Below are positions 25,233 through 33,774 of a stretch of DNA of 64,000 nt, in pieces (the stretch's first letter is position 1; every line of letters starts with the position of its first letter). This DNA comes from Rhodobacter sp. TJ_12 (GTDB taxonomy: Bacteria > Pseudomonadota > Alphaproteobacteria > Rhodobacterales > Rhodobacteraceae), in the NCBI RefSeq assembly GCF_020023995.1, contig NZ_NRRD01000004.1, positions 124,001 through 188,000 of the forward strand, given 5' to 3'. The position numbers were made by a program, and so were the translations under genes. The notes beneath the pieces were generated by a model, which saw nothing but the letters and a program-made list of their open reading frames with translations, was not told where the DNA came from and did no database searches.

Positions 25233-25880
25233 TTAGTCCAGATAGGCCGCAGAATGGAAATCGATCTCCAACTGCTGCACATGGCCGAAAACGCGCACGG
25301 CCTCGTCTTGTTGCGCCGGGGTCATGTCTTCCGACAGCCGGTCGATGCGGTCGCGCAACCAGTGCGCCTGCGCCGCAAAGCCCGGCGCGGCATGCATCGC
25401 CACCCAGTCATGCACCATCGGATCGCTCATCTTGTGCGCCATGCAAGCGGTGCACCACGTCCAATACATCCATTCGGCAGCAAACATCGCGGTGATGATC
25501 GCGGTGAAATCGCCATCGCGCGCAATGGCCAGCATGCCTTCGCGGAAGGCCGCCACCCGCGGCTCTGCCTGAAGCGCCGGATCAGGGGCGATCCCCCGCG
25601 CGGCAAAGGCATTTTCGAAATAGGGCATCTGCTCATTGGCCAGCGCATCGAGCGAAGCGATCAGCTTGCGCCGGTCGCCCATGTCAGAGGTTTTCGCCAC
25701 CGCATAGCCAAAAATCGCAATCGCGGTTTCGACAAAGGCACCTTCGATCAGCAGATACCGGTCAAACACAATCTTCGGCAGCGTATCGGCGGCAATATCT
25801 TGCGTGAACCGATGCGCGACCATCGCGGCAAAGACATCGGCATTTTCGCGCAAAATGCGGTCACTGAGGCGTTCAGACAT
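25233..25880 (-). CDS. TenA/thiaminase-II-like protein
   Basis: The 215-residue all-helical protein carries features of the TenA/PqqC fold: FVETAIAIFGYAVAKT, an acidic-aromatic core, and AAEWMYWTWC near residue 130, which fits the substrate pocket. AAQAHWLRDRIDRL is the C-terminal helix with the conserved hydrophobic pattern. TenA hydrolyses aminopyrimidines or thiamine; whether this copy does so is unclear. The start at ATG 25880 has AAGGAG 7 bases upstream and overlaps the btpA stop by 8 bp. A second role, on a pyrimidine-containing nutrient brought in by the neighbouring transporter, is possible but speculative. Confidence 0.78.
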   Translation of the reverse strand: MSERLSDRILRENADVFAAMVAHRFTQDIAADTLPKIVFDRYLLIEGAFVETAIAIFGYAVAKTSDMGDRRKLIASLDALANEQMPYFENAFAARGIAPDPALQAEPRVAAFREGMLAIARDGDFTAIITAMFAAEWMYWTWCTACMAHKMSDPMVHDWVAMHAAPGFAAQAHWLRDRIDRLSEDMTPAQQDEAVRVFGHVQQLEIDFHSAAYLD

Positions 25881-26715
25881 CGTGGCGCTCCTTGGCGGCG
25901 GCGACAAAGGACTTCACGCGTTCCGGATCGACCGGGTTCCACCACACGCCGCCTTCCTTGAGCGACGAGGCCACGATCACGCCATTGGTGCGATCAAGGA
26001 TCATCGAGATATTTTCCTCGGTCACGCCCGAGCCCACCAGTAGCGGCAGATGGGTGGCGGCGCCGATTTCATCGATTTCTTCGACCGTGGCCGAATTGCC
26101 GGTGCGCTGGCCCGTGGCGATGATTGCATCGGCATCGAAAAACGCCAGATCGCGGGTCAATTCACCAATCGTGCGGTCCGCAACAATGGCGTGGGCGCCG
26201 TGTTTCACATGGCTGTCTGTGAACACCTTGACCCGCTCGGCGCGCAAAAGCGACCGATAGCGCATCGCCTCGGCGGCGCGGCCTTCCATGAACCCCTCGT
26301 TGGCGACATAGGCATTGGCCCATTGGTTCACGCGGATGAATTGCGCCCCGCCGGCGACGGCGGTGGCCAGCGCGGGCAGCGGCGCATTGGCCAGCACATT
26401 GATGCCCAGTGGCACGCCAAAAGCGGTGCGCAGACGATCGGTCACCACCGCCATCATCGCGGGCGTTTCCGGGCCGATATCCTCTGGCTTCGAGAACGGC
26501 ACATCGCCATGGTTTTCGACGATCAGCCCGTGCAAACCACCCGCGATCAGCCGTTCGGCATCGCGCATACAGGCGTCATAGATCGCATCGACCGTCTCGC
26601 CGCGATAGCGCGGCGCGCCGGGAAAAGCAGGGCAATGGATCATGCCGATCAAGGCCTTGTCCCGCCCAAAAATCTCACTTATCGCTCCACCTGTGCGGTC
26701 AGAGATGAGTTGCAT
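25873..26715 (-). CDS. BtpA/SgcQ-family protein
   Basis: A 280-residue TIM-barrel-like protein with the family start IGMIHCPAFPGAPRYRG near residue 23. GLIVENHGDVPF follows at about residue 65, then GVNVLAN-like GINVLANAPLPAL, and the C-terminal PLLVGSGVTEENI. BtpA was first linked to photosystem I biogenesis in cyanobacteria; SgcQ lies in a sugar cluster of E. coli. The enzymatic activity of the family is not firmly known. It heads the operon with tenA and the M20 gene. A GAAAGG site lies 6 bases before the ATG. It is divergent from the PfkB kinase by only 30 bp. Confidence 0.85.
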   Translation of the reverse strand: MQLISDRTGGAISEIFGRDKALIGMIHCPAFPGAPRYRGETVDAIYDACMRDAERLIAGGLHGLIVENHGDVPFSKPEDIGPETPAMMAVVTDRLRTAFGVPLGINVLANAPLPALATAVAGGAQFIRVNQWANAYVANEGFMEGRAAEAMRYRSLLRAERVKVFTDSHVKHGAHAIVADRTIGELTRDLAFFDADAIIATGQRTGNSATVEEIDEIGAATHLPLLVGSGVTEENISMILDRTNGVIVASSLKEGGVWWNPVDPERVKSFVAAAKERHDV

Positions 26716-26745
26716 AGTTTACCTTTCACGAAAGAGGAATGAGAG
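26716..26745. promoter_or_regulatory. 30-bp spacer between divergent btpA-like and pfkB-like genes
   Basis: The spacer holds both ribosome sites, GAAAGG for the minus gene and AGAGGA for the plus gene, so neither promoter fits inside it. It also contains GTTTACCT (26717-26724), an 8-base match to part of the lacI upstream operator at 33327-33334. Confidence 0.4.
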
Positions 26746-27624
26746 ATGAAGGCCTACGTCATCGGCAATGCTGCACTCGACGAGACGCTTGCGATCGATC
26801 GGTTTGTGCAGCCCGACGCTTCGGTCTTCGGCCGCCCGCTGTCGCGGGATTTGGGGGGCAAGGGCACCAATCAGGCGATTGCGCTGGCGCGCACCGGATT
26901 GCCTTGCCAGTTGTTTGCCGCCGTGGGCCAAGATGCCCGCGGCCAAGAAATCGCCACCCGGTTGCAAGCCGAGCCGGTGATGGCCGAGTTGATCACGCAA
27001 GACGGCGTGTCCACCGATGCCTCGACCATCTTGATGGCGGCCACCGGCGAAAATGCGATCATCACCACCCGCGATGCGGCGGAGGCTTTCACCCCCGATC
27101 AAGCGCGCGCCGCGCTGGCGGATGCGCAAGCCGGTGACCTGCTGGTGATGCAGGGCAATCTGAGCGGGCAGACCACGCTCGCCGCGCTGCAAGAGGCCAA
27201 GGCGCGCGGCCTGACCACGGCGTTTAACCCCTCGCCCCTGCAAGATTATTTCGCGCAGCTTTGGCCGCATGTGGACATTGCCTACGTCAATGAAGGCGAG
27301 GCCGAGGCTTTGGGCGGCGTGGCCGCCTTGCAAGCGCAGGGCGTCGCGCAGGTGGTGCTGACGCTGGGCGGCGCGGGGGCGCGACTGATCACGGCGCGCC
27401 AAGACCTGCACGTGCCCGCAAGCCCCTGCACCGTGGTCGATACCACCGGCGCAGGCGATTGTTTCATGGCGGTCTCGCTCGGCTCGGCGGCGCTGCGCGG
27501 CACCGATCTGGATGCCCGTGCGCTGGCCCATGGCGCGGCCGCCGCCGCCCATACCGTGGCGCGGGCGGGCACCGTCAGCGCCTTTCCGAGCATGGCCGAA
27601 ATGCGCGCGCTTCTGGCCAGTTAA
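26746..27624 (+). CDS. PfkB-family carbohydrate kinase (ribokinase-like)
   Basis: The 292-residue protein begins YVIGNAALDETLAIDRF and has SRDLGGKGTNQAIALARTG, the first PfkB signature, near residue 33. DTTGAGDCFMAV near residue 225 is the second signature, with the catalytic Asp. It phosphorylates a sugar, nucleoside or similar alcohol with ATP. Placed beside a ribose/fructose-type transporter, it probably acts on the imported compound or its breakdown product. It is the only gene of the cluster on the plus strand and is followed by a GC-rich hairpin. Confidence 0.9.
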   Translation: MKAYVIGNAALDETLAIDRFVQPDASVFGRPLSRDLGGKGTNQAIALARTGLPCQLFAAVGQDARGQEIATRLQAEPVMAELITQDGVSTDASTILMAATGENAIITTRDAAEAFTPDQARAALADAQAGDLLVMQGNLSGQTTLAALQEAKARGLTTAFNPSPLQDYFAQLWPHVDIAYVNEGEAEALGGVAALQAQGVAQVVLTLGGAGARLITARQDLHVPASPCTVVDTTGAGDCFMAVSLGSAALRGTDLDARALAHGAAAAAHTVARAGTVSAFPSMAEMRALLAS

Positions 27625-27631
27625 GTCTTGC

Positions 27632-27661
27632 GCGTGGCGGGGGCAGATCGCCCCGCCACGC
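27632..27661. terminator. GC-rich hairpin between convergent genes
   Basis: GCGTGGCGGGG and CCCCGCCACGC form an 11-bp stem between the kinase and the convergent amidotransferase-like gene. It has no T-run, so its terminator role is uncertain. Confidence 0.4.
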
Positions 27662-27677
27662 CCCTTGCACATCGTGG

Positions 27678-28439
27678 TCACCGCGCGACAAGCCAGCCCA
27701 GAACATTCACCCAAAGCTGCTTGTAGCCCGGCCAATCGCAAAACGCGGGCGACAGCCAATGCGGCCCGATATCCGAGGTCCAGGCGGCGGTGCGCCCCTT
27801 GCCAAAGGTGCCGGTGACCAGAAGCGGATGCCCGCCTTGATCTTCGGGGAGGCGGGCCAGAACCTCGGCCCCCGCTTTCACCTCGACCTCATTGACCCCA
27901 AGGATCGGCGGCCATTCGCCGTCCACCCCCGCGAAAACAGCATGCTCCGGGGCGGTCAGTTCGGCCACGGCCCCTTCGGGGATTTCGACGCGGTCATCCC
28001 AAGGATGACAGGTGACGGGCAGAACCTCTTCCACCGGAGTGCGCCGCCAGCGGGCTTTGCCGTCAATTCCTTGGAACGAGAAATAGCCCCCCATCATGAT
28101 CAGATTGCCGCCTTCGGCCACCCATTCTTTCAGCAGGCGCAGCCGGTTCGGCACGCATTTGGAGCGCAGCCAGACATCGGGCGGCAGCAAGAAGGTATTG
28201 GCGCCAATATCCGACAAGATGATGATGTCATAGGGTTTAAGCCCCTCCATCTCGAAGGGGAACCCCTCGGCCGCCTCGTGGGCGGTCATATAATCCACTT
28301 CAAACTCGGTGCCCTTAAGCGCCTTGAGAAGCGGATCGGCCCCGGTGTGGAAATGCACCGAGCCGAATTGATCGAACCCTTTGAAATGGGTTTCCGATGT
28401 GGTCCAGCTTTCGCCGACCAGAAGAACCTTGAAGGCCAT
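27678..28439 (-). CDS. Glutamine-amidotransferase-like protein (DUF1355 type)
   Basis: A 253-residue protein with the class-I amidotransferase-like flavodoxin fold. KVLLVGESWTTSETHFKGFDQF, split over the first strand and loop, matches the STM3548/DUF1355 group. YDIIILSDIGANTFLLPP and the MMGGYFSFQG turn are further hallmarks. The usual nucleophilic Cys of the triad appears replaced or shifted at GGYFSF, so true glutaminase activity is doubtful. Family members often lie in sugar-catabolic operons beside ABC transporters, as here. It is the last gene of the lacI operon, 20 bp after the phosphotriesterase-like gene. Confidence 0.8.
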   Translation of the reverse strand: MAFKVLLVGESWTTSETHFKGFDQFGSVHFHTGADPLLKALKGTEFEVDYMTAHEAAEGFPFEMEGLKPYDIIILSDIGANTFLLPPDVWLRSKCVPNRLRLLKEWVAEGGNLIMMGGYFSFQGIDGKARWRRTPVEEVLPVTCHPWDDRVEIPEGAVAELTAPEHAVFAGVDGEWPPILGVNEVEVKAGAEVLARLPEDQGGHPLLVTGTFGKGRTAAWTSDIGPHWLSPAFCDWPGYKQLWVNVLGWLVAR

Positions 28440-28459
28440 GTTGGCTCCTTTGGGACAGA

Positions 28460-29524
28460 TCAGAAAGTGGCGTCAAAAACCCGGCGCGGGTTTGACACCA
28501 TCAACACGTCGCGCATCGCCGGGTCGAGCCCGTGGCGCAACAAACGCGGCAGGAAATGGCGGGTGACAAAGCCGTAGCCATTGCCGCCATAGCGGGTGAG
28601 CATCATTTTCACGAAGACATCATGCGAGAGCAGGATCTTGTGGCCAAAGCCCGCATCGGTCAGGGCAAGGATCGCGCGTGCCACCTCGTCATCAGAGGGG
28701 CATTGCACATTCTGATCGGCATAGAAGAAATCCATGCCCACCATATCGAATTCCAGATAGGCCCCGCGCTGCGCCAATGTCGCCTGATAGATCGGGTCCA
28801 TATGCGAGGGGTTCATGTGGCACAAAACGCAATGGTTCAGATCGCCCCCTTCGGCCTCGACGATGTCTAGCACCTTATGCCCCAGCCGGAACCAGCCCGG
28901 CAGGTGCACCATCAAGGGCAGGCCCGTGCGGGCCTGCGCCCGCGCTGCGCCGCGCAGCGAGGTTTCTTCCAGCTTGGTGAAATCCGACGAGACGCCGATT
29001 TCGCCGATCAAGCCGATTTTCGCATCGGTGCCATCGGTGCCGTTCAGCGCCTCGGCCACGATCTCATCGGCAATCGCATCGGCCGACAACCCGCGCGCGG
29101 CCTGAGGGATCGAGCTGTCCAGATAATAGCCCGCCCCCATCACGATATTCACGCCCGCGCCCTTAGCGATGTGGCGCAGCTTTCGCGGATCACGCCCAAT
29201 GCCACGGCAGGTCGGATCCACGACAGAGTGCCCCCCCGCCGCCGTGAACGGGGCCAGCTCCGCAATCGCCAGATCCGGGTCATCCAGCGCGATATTGTGC
29301 TTGTTGACAAAGGGATCTTGGCGCAACTCGCCCAAAATCTCGATCGAGACCTTGGCCTCGGCCAGATAGGCGCGCTCGGGCTCTTTGGGCGGGTTCCACC
29401 AGCAGGAACAATCGTTTTGCAGGTGTTCATGCATCAAGGTGTGGCCCAGATCGGCGCTTGGGATCGGGCCATTGACCGTCATCACAAGCCCCGAACCGGT
29501 ATGGGCTACGGACCGCTCGCTCAT
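28460..29524 (-). CDS. Phosphotriesterase-family hydrolase
   Basis: A 354-residue binuclear-metal amidohydrolase-fold protein. HTLMHEHL gives the His-x-His pair; IGEIGVSS provides a Glu where phosphotriesterase has a carboxylated Lys, as in PHP-type homologues. Later ligands are in MVHLPGW, CHMNPSH and LLSHDV (Asp). Relatives include lactonases acting on sugar lactones. In a sugar transporter operon a lactonase or ester hydrolase is the most natural guess. The start ATG (29524) overlaps the permease stop, ATGA-style, so the coupling to the transporter is tight. Confidence 0.88.
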   Translation of the reverse strand: MSERSVAHTGSGLVMTVNGPIPSADLGHTLMHEHLQNDCSCWWNPPKEPERAYLAEAKVSIEILGELRQDPFVNKHNIALDDPDLAIAELAPFTAAGGHSVVDPTCRGIGRDPRKLRHIAKGAGVNIVMGAGYYLDSSIPQAARGLSADAIADEIVAEALNGTDGTDAKIGLIGEIGVSSDFTKLEETSLRGAARAQARTGLPLMVHLPGWFRLGHKVLDIVEAEGGDLNHCVLCHMNPSHMDPIYQATLAQRGAYLEFDMVGMDFFYADQNVQCPSDDEVARAILALTDAGFGHKILLSHDVFVKMMLTRYGGNGYGFVTRHFLPRLLRHGLDPAMRDVLMVSNPRRVFDATF

Positions 29525-30525
29525 GCCTTTTTCCTTTTGCCGAACCGCCAGTTCCGTTCGAACAGCCGGGTGTTCATCCAGATCGCGATCAAGATGATCG
29601 TGCCGGTGACGATCTGCGTGAAGAAGGGCGAGATATGCAGCAAGATCAGCCCGTTGCCGATCACCGCAATGGTCATTGTGCCCAACACCGTACCAAACAT
29701 CGACGCCTTGCCGCCCAAAAGCGAAGTGCCGCCCAGAACAACCGCGGCGATCACCTGCAATTCGAAACCTTGCGCCGCGTTCGACGAGCCAGAGCCCAGA
29801 CGCGCCGCGATCAAGATCGCCGCGATGGCCGAAGCAAGCCCCACCACCACATAGACCGAAGCCAACACCTTGCGCGCGGGCATGCCCACACGGCGCGCGG
29901 CTTCCATGTTGGAGCCCACGGCGATGACCTGACGGCCATATTGCGTGCGCAACATCACGATAAAGCCGATGATGGCGATCAAAATGGCGATCAGCGCGGG
30001 CACCGGCAGCCCCAAGATTTCGCCCCGGCCCAGCCAGAAGAACCCGTCGGCATCGCGGATCGGGATCGAATAGCCCTCGGTCAGGTAAAGCGCGGCACCG
30101 CGCAGGATCGACAGCCCCGCCAGCGTGACGATAAAGGCCGGGATCCCTTGATAAGAGATGAACCACCCCTGAACCCCGCCGATCACCGCGCCCATCACCA
30201 GCATCAGCACGATCGCCAGCGGCCAAGGCAGGCCCATCGCCATCAAGACCGCCGCCGACGCATTGATCAGCGCAACCATCGAGCCCACCGACAGATCAAT
30301 GCCGCCCGTGGTGATGACCAAGGTCATCGCCACCGCCACCACCATGATCGGGGCGGCTTGGCGCACGATATTGAGCAGGTTGCCCATATTGAGGAAGGTC
30401 GGCGACAGCATGCCGAAAAACAGCACACACAGCGCGAAGAAGGTCGCAATCGACAAAACCTGCGCATGATCGCCGATGAAATCGGCCAGTTTGGAGCCGG
30501 CCTGACGCTCTGTATAGGCAACCAT
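29521..30525 (-). CDS. Sugar ABC transporter permease (RbsC/FrcC type)
   Basis: A 334-residue inner-membrane protein with eight to ten hydrophobic helices. The signature loop ITTGGIDLSVGSMVAL follows the third helix, and AVGSNMEAARRVGMP is the cytoplasmic EAA-like coupling region that contacts the ATPase. It belongs to the ribose/xylose/fructose-type branched family that forms a homodimer. The start is ATG 30525, overlapping the ATPase stop (TGATG). No second permease is present. Confidence 0.94.
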   Translation of the reverse strand: MVAYTERQAGSKLADFIGDHAQVLSIATFFALCVLFFGMLSPTFLNMGNLLNIVRQAAPIMVVAVAMTLVITTGGIDLSVGSMVALINASAAVLMAMGLPWPLAIVLMLVMGAVIGGVQGWFISYQGIPAFIVTLAGLSILRGAALYLTEGYSIPIRDADGFFWLGRGEILGLPVPALIAILIAIIGFIVMLRTQYGRQVIAVGSNMEAARRVGMPARKVLASVYVVVGLASAIAAILIAARLGSGSSNAAQGFELQVIAAVVLGGTSLLGGKASMFGTVLGTMTIAVIGNGLILLHISPFFTQIVTGTIILIAIWMNTRLFERNWRFGKRKKA

Positions 30526-31310
30526 CAATGGCCTCCTTTGCCGACGATCAGGTCGACCAGTTCCTGCAAATTCGTCTTGTCGATATCGCGTTCTGCGATT
30601 TTCGTGCCTTCATACATCACCGCGATCCGGTCGCAGACGCGGAACAGATCCTGCATCCGGTGGGTAATCAGCACCACGGCCACACCGCGCGCCTTGACCC
30701 GGTTGATCAGCGCCAGCACCGCCTCGACCTCGGCCACGGCCAGCGCCGAGGTGGGCTCGTCCATGATCAGCACTTTGGGGTTGAAGCTGGCCGCGCGCGC
30801 AATCGCAATCGCTTGGCGCTGCCCGCCCGACAGCTTTTCGACCTTGGCGGTCAGCCGCGGGATGCGGATTTCCAGCGCGGCCAGCATCTTTTCGGCCTCT
30901 TCCAGCATGCGCGCCTGATCGAGGAACGGGCCGCGCTTGAGTTCGCGCCCCAAGAACAAATTGCCCACAACATCGACATGGTTGCACAAAGCGAGGTCTT
31001 GATAGACCATCTCGATATGCAGATCGCGCGCCTCAGAGGGCGTGGTGAAGCGCACCGGCTTGCCTTCCATGGTGATCTGACCACCATCGGGCACATAGGT
31101 GCCAGAGATCACTTTCGACAGCGTCGATTTCCCGGCTGCGTTATCGCCGATCAGCCCCAGACATTCGCCCGGACGGATATCCAGATCGACCCCGCGCAAC
31201 GCCTGATGCGAGCCAAAGGTCTTTTCGATGCCGCGCAGCGACAGGATCGGCGCCGGTGCCGAGAGGGGGGCATCCCCCCTCCCTTCTTGATTTACATCCG
31301 CCATGCTCAT
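30525..31310 (-). CDS. Sugar ABC transporter ATP-binding protein (single domain)
   Basis: This 261-residue ATPase has Walker A GDNAAGKST, the signature KLSGGQRQAIAIARAA and Walker B VLIMDEPTSAL. Unlike the double-length RbsA, it has one nucleotide-binding domain, as in the FrcA fructose type. It would therefore act as a dimer beneath the permease. The first 20 residues are a loose extension. The start overlaps the stop of the binding-protein gene by 4 bp, so the three transporter genes are translated in a chain. Confidence 0.95.
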   Translation of the reverse strand: MSMADVNQEGRGDAPLSAPAPILSLRGIEKTFGSHQALRGVDLDIRPGECLGLIGDNAAGKSTLSKVISGTYVPDGGQITMEGKPVRFTTPSEARDLHIEMVYQDLALCNHVDVVGNLFLGRELKRGPFLDQARMLEEAEKMLAALEIRIPRLTAKVEKLSGGQRQAIAIARAASFNPKVLIMDEPTSALAVAEVEAVLALINRVKARGVAVVLITHRMQDLFRVCDRIAVMYEGTKIAERDIDKTNLQELVDLIVGKGGH

Positions 31311-32236
31311 TCGAACAGCGACCGGAAGTCGTCCACGTTTTCTTGGGTGACGATGGTGACCGGAACCGAGATTTGCGGCGCAACGGTTTCACCATTCGAG
31401 ATCGCCAAAAGCGCCTCGACCGCCGCAGCGCCCATCGCCGCCGGATCTTGCTGCACAACACCTTTGAGATAGCCCGCATCGATCGCATCGATCGCCTGCG
31501 CGGTCAGATCCCAGCCGTACAGGTCGATATCCGATTGCTTGCCTTGGCTTTCCACAGCGGCCAAAGCGCCCATCAGCGCCGGCTCACCCGTGGCGTAGAT
31601 CGTGTTCAGATCGGGGTTGGCGGTGATCAGGTTTTCCGCCGCGCCCAGCGCCACGTCTTGGATGTTTTGCCCGTCGACGGTGCCCGCGATGGTGACATCG
31701 GCGCCCAGCGCATCCTTGAACCCATCCATACGCACGTTTTGGATATAGGAGTTCAGCGCGCCGACGATGCCCAGTTTCGTCGGATCGGCATAGCTTTCCG
31801 TGTAGAAGGCCGCCATATCGGCCCCGGCGGCGGCGTTATCGACACCGATTTGCGCCTTTTGCGGGCCTTCGGGCAGGATCGCATCAATCGCCACAACCGG
31901 GATGCCCGCCGCATCGGCCTGTTCCACCGCCGGCATGATGCCATTGACGTCGATGGCGACCACGGCCAGCCCGTCCACGCCTTCTTGGATATAGGTCTCG
32001 ATCGCCGAGTTTTGCGCGAAGGAATCATTGTTGGCGTTGAAGATCACCAGATTCACGCCCGCCTTTTCGGCCGCTTCCTCGGCACCGCGGTTCATTTCAT
32101 TGAAGAACAGCGCCTGTTGGTTGATTTGCACCAGCGCAAGGGTCTTGGTCTCTTGCGCCACGGCAGGCAGGGCCGCAGTCAGGCTGGCGGTGGCCAGCAA
32201 TGCAGCGAAACCGCGACGGGTCAAGGGAGACAGCAT
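31307..32236 (-). CDS. Periplasmic sugar-binding protein (RbsB-like)
   Basis: The 309-residue product has an N-terminal signal with TRRGFAALLATASLTAALPAVAQE split at cleavage; the TRRGFA start is a possible Tat motif. The mature part is a type-I periplasmic-binding fold: LALVQINQQALFFNEM as first strand and ligand loop, VVAIDVNGIMPAVEQADAAG, and IYATGEPALMGA further on. The ligand is probably a pentose, hexose or nucleoside-like compound. Acidic and aromatic loop residues do not settle it. It lies 26 bp after lacI. Confidence 0.93.
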   Translation of the reverse strand: MLSPLTRRGFAALLATASLTAALPAVAQETKTLALVQINQQALFFNEMNRGAEEAAEKAGVNLVIFNANNDSFAQNSAIETYIQEGVDGLAVVAIDVNGIMPAVEQADAAGIPVVAIDAILPEGPQKAQIGVDNAAAGADMAAFYTESYADPTKLGIVGALNSYIQNVRMDGFKDALGADVTIAGTVDGQNIQDVALGAAENLITANPDLNTIYATGEPALMGALAAVESQGKQSDIDLYGWDLTAQAIDAIDAGYLKGVVQQDPAAMGAAAVEALLAISNGETVAPQISVPVTIVTQENVDDFRSLFE

Positions 32237-32262
32237 GGGTAGTCCTCTCTGTTGGGTCGGTG

Positions 32263-33276
32263 TCAGGTTGGCATCGGCGGGGCCACCGAAGCCCGCTCGA
32301 TGAGGGTGACAGGCAACAGCACCTCTGACGGGGGCTTGCTGCTGTCTGCGGCGCGCGCCAGCAAAAGCGCCAGCGCGCTTTTGCCCAGATCGCGCACCGG
32401 TTGGCGCACGGCGGTGATCGCCGGTGCAAACAGGTGCAAGGGCCCGACATCGTCGAACCCCACAACCGAAACCTCTTCGGGCACGCGGATGCCCGAGGCT
32501 TGCAACACTTCCATCAGGCCCATCACCAATTCATCCGAAGTGGCGAAAATGGCGCTTGGGCGCTGATCGGCGGGGCTTTGCAAAAAGCGGCGCGCCGCAT
32601 CGCGCCCGGTCTCAAGCGTATAGGTGCCCTGATGGCGCAAAACCCGGACTTGCGGCCCGGCGACCTCTTGCAAGCCGCGCAAAAAACCGGCGTGGCGGCG
32701 CTGGCCGGAAATCATCTCTTCGCCGCCGCCAATCACCATCAGATGGCGATGCCCGGCCTCGGCCAAATGCCGCCCGGCCAGATAGCCGCCCTGTTCGTTG
32801 TCGGAAAACACCTTGGGCAGATCGGTGCCTGCGATATCTTCATCGACGATGATGCAATTGCCCGCTGCCTGAAGCCGCCGCCCCAATTCGCCATCATCGG
32901 CATGGTTGGTCACGAAAATCAGCCCATCGGCATGGCCGCGTGCGACGGTATCGATATAGGACAATTCCCGATCCCGCCGGTTCAGCGTGGCATGCAAGGA
33001 CAACGACAAGGCGCGCGCATCCGCCTCGGCCTCGACGGCGGCCACAAAGGTGGCAAAGAACGGCGAGGAAATATCGGGCACGATCAGCGCAATGGTATCG
33101 GACCGCCCAAGGCTAAGACGGCGCGCATGCGGGTTGGGGCGATAGTCCAGATCGCGGATCGCGGCATGGATTTGTGCCGCCGTGCGCGCGGGCAGGTCCA
33201 GCGACCCATTCAGGTAGCGCGACACGGTCGTTTTCGACACGCCCGCCGCATTCGCCACATCCTGCAAGGTTGCCAA
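32263..33276 (-). CDS. LacI-family transcriptional regulator
   Basis: The 337-residue protein starts ATLQDVANAAGVSKTTVSRY, the LacI helix-turn-helix, and continues with LDYRPNPHARRLSLGRS, the hinge region. The rest is a sugar-binding-protein-like effector domain ending in SVVGFDDVGPL. It is the first gene of the transporter operon and probably represses it, with the imported compound or a product as inducer. Three overlapping CG-centred or GTA-centred dyads lie 24-58 bp upstream of its start. Confidence 0.95.
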   Translation of the reverse strand: MATLQDVANAAGVSKTTVSRYLNGSLDLPARTAAQIHAAIRDLDYRPNPHARRLSLGRSDTIALIVPDISSPFFATFVAAVEAEADARALSLSLHATLNRRDRELSYIDTVARGHADGLIFVTNHADDGELGRRLQAAGNCIIVDEDIAGTDLPKVFSDNEQGGYLAGRHLAEAGHRHLMVIGGGEEMISGQRRHAGFLRGLQEVAGPQVRVLRHQGTYTLETGRDAARRFLQSPADQRPSAIFATSDELVMGLMEVLQASGIRVPEEVSVVGFDDVGPLHLFAPAITAVRQPVRDLGKSALALLLARAADSSKPPSEVLLPVTLIERASVAPPMPT

Positions 33277-33299
33277 TTTCGCGCTCCTTCGCCGTGATT

Positions 33300-33334
33300 C
33301 CGATTGTAAATCGGTTTAGTAACCCGGTTTACCT
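33300..33334. promoter_or_regulatory. Overlapping LacI-type operators
   Basis: CCGATT-GTA-AATCGG is a perfect dyad at 33300-33314. GTAAATCGGTTTAG (33306-33319) and GTAACCCGGTTTAC (33319-33332) are CG-centred imperfect palindromes, the form LacI-family proteins prefer. They lie just upstream of lacI and would allow autoregulation of the whole operon. Confidence 0.55.
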
Positions 33335-33774
33335 AAGTGACAGCGCAAGTTTGGCCGACTGTAAAGGGCGAATCTGGCGCAAGGCGCGGCACGCCGAAAA
33401 AAGATCGAAAATTGCGCATCGAAGATGAGTTTTTCACCATCTGCGAGTCGCCTGCCTGCGCGCATCGCAGCTTGCAGCACCGATTGCCCCGCCGGACAAA
33501 CCGCCGGACAAACCGCCGCGCGCCGGGCGCGCGCGTCAGCGGATCACAGCCGCCCTTGTGGTGCGGCGATAAGCATCAGCGCCGCACAAGCCCCGAATAA
33601 CGCTAACAGACCACGCCCGAGGCATTGCATTGCGCGATCAGCCCCAGAAAGAAACTAATGTTTCAAGCTTGGCTTACGGTGGACAATATTCTTCATTCTT
33701 TATATCGAGCCGCTTGGGGCACTGGGAGGTGCGTCGAACCAAGGGCCTTGCGCCCAAGCCACAGGATGAGACGG
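33335..33774. other. Gene-free stretch between lacI and dctP
   Basis: No supported gene in 440 bp. It contains a tandem pair of GCCGGACAAACC (33491-33502 and 33503-33514). The dctP promoter should lie near 33650-33740, where AT content rises, but no clear boxes can be named. Confidence 0.4.

Noticed and set aside
24060-25961. A 633-codon open frame on the plus strand
   Set aside because: It lies opposite the M20 and TenA-like genes and has no recognisable motif; its composition is rich in His and Arg, typical of shadow frames.
28460-30226. A 588-residue version of the phosphotriesterase-like protein
   Set aside because: The upstream part overlaps the permease gene in another frame; the ATG at 29524 overlaps the permease stop and fits the family start.
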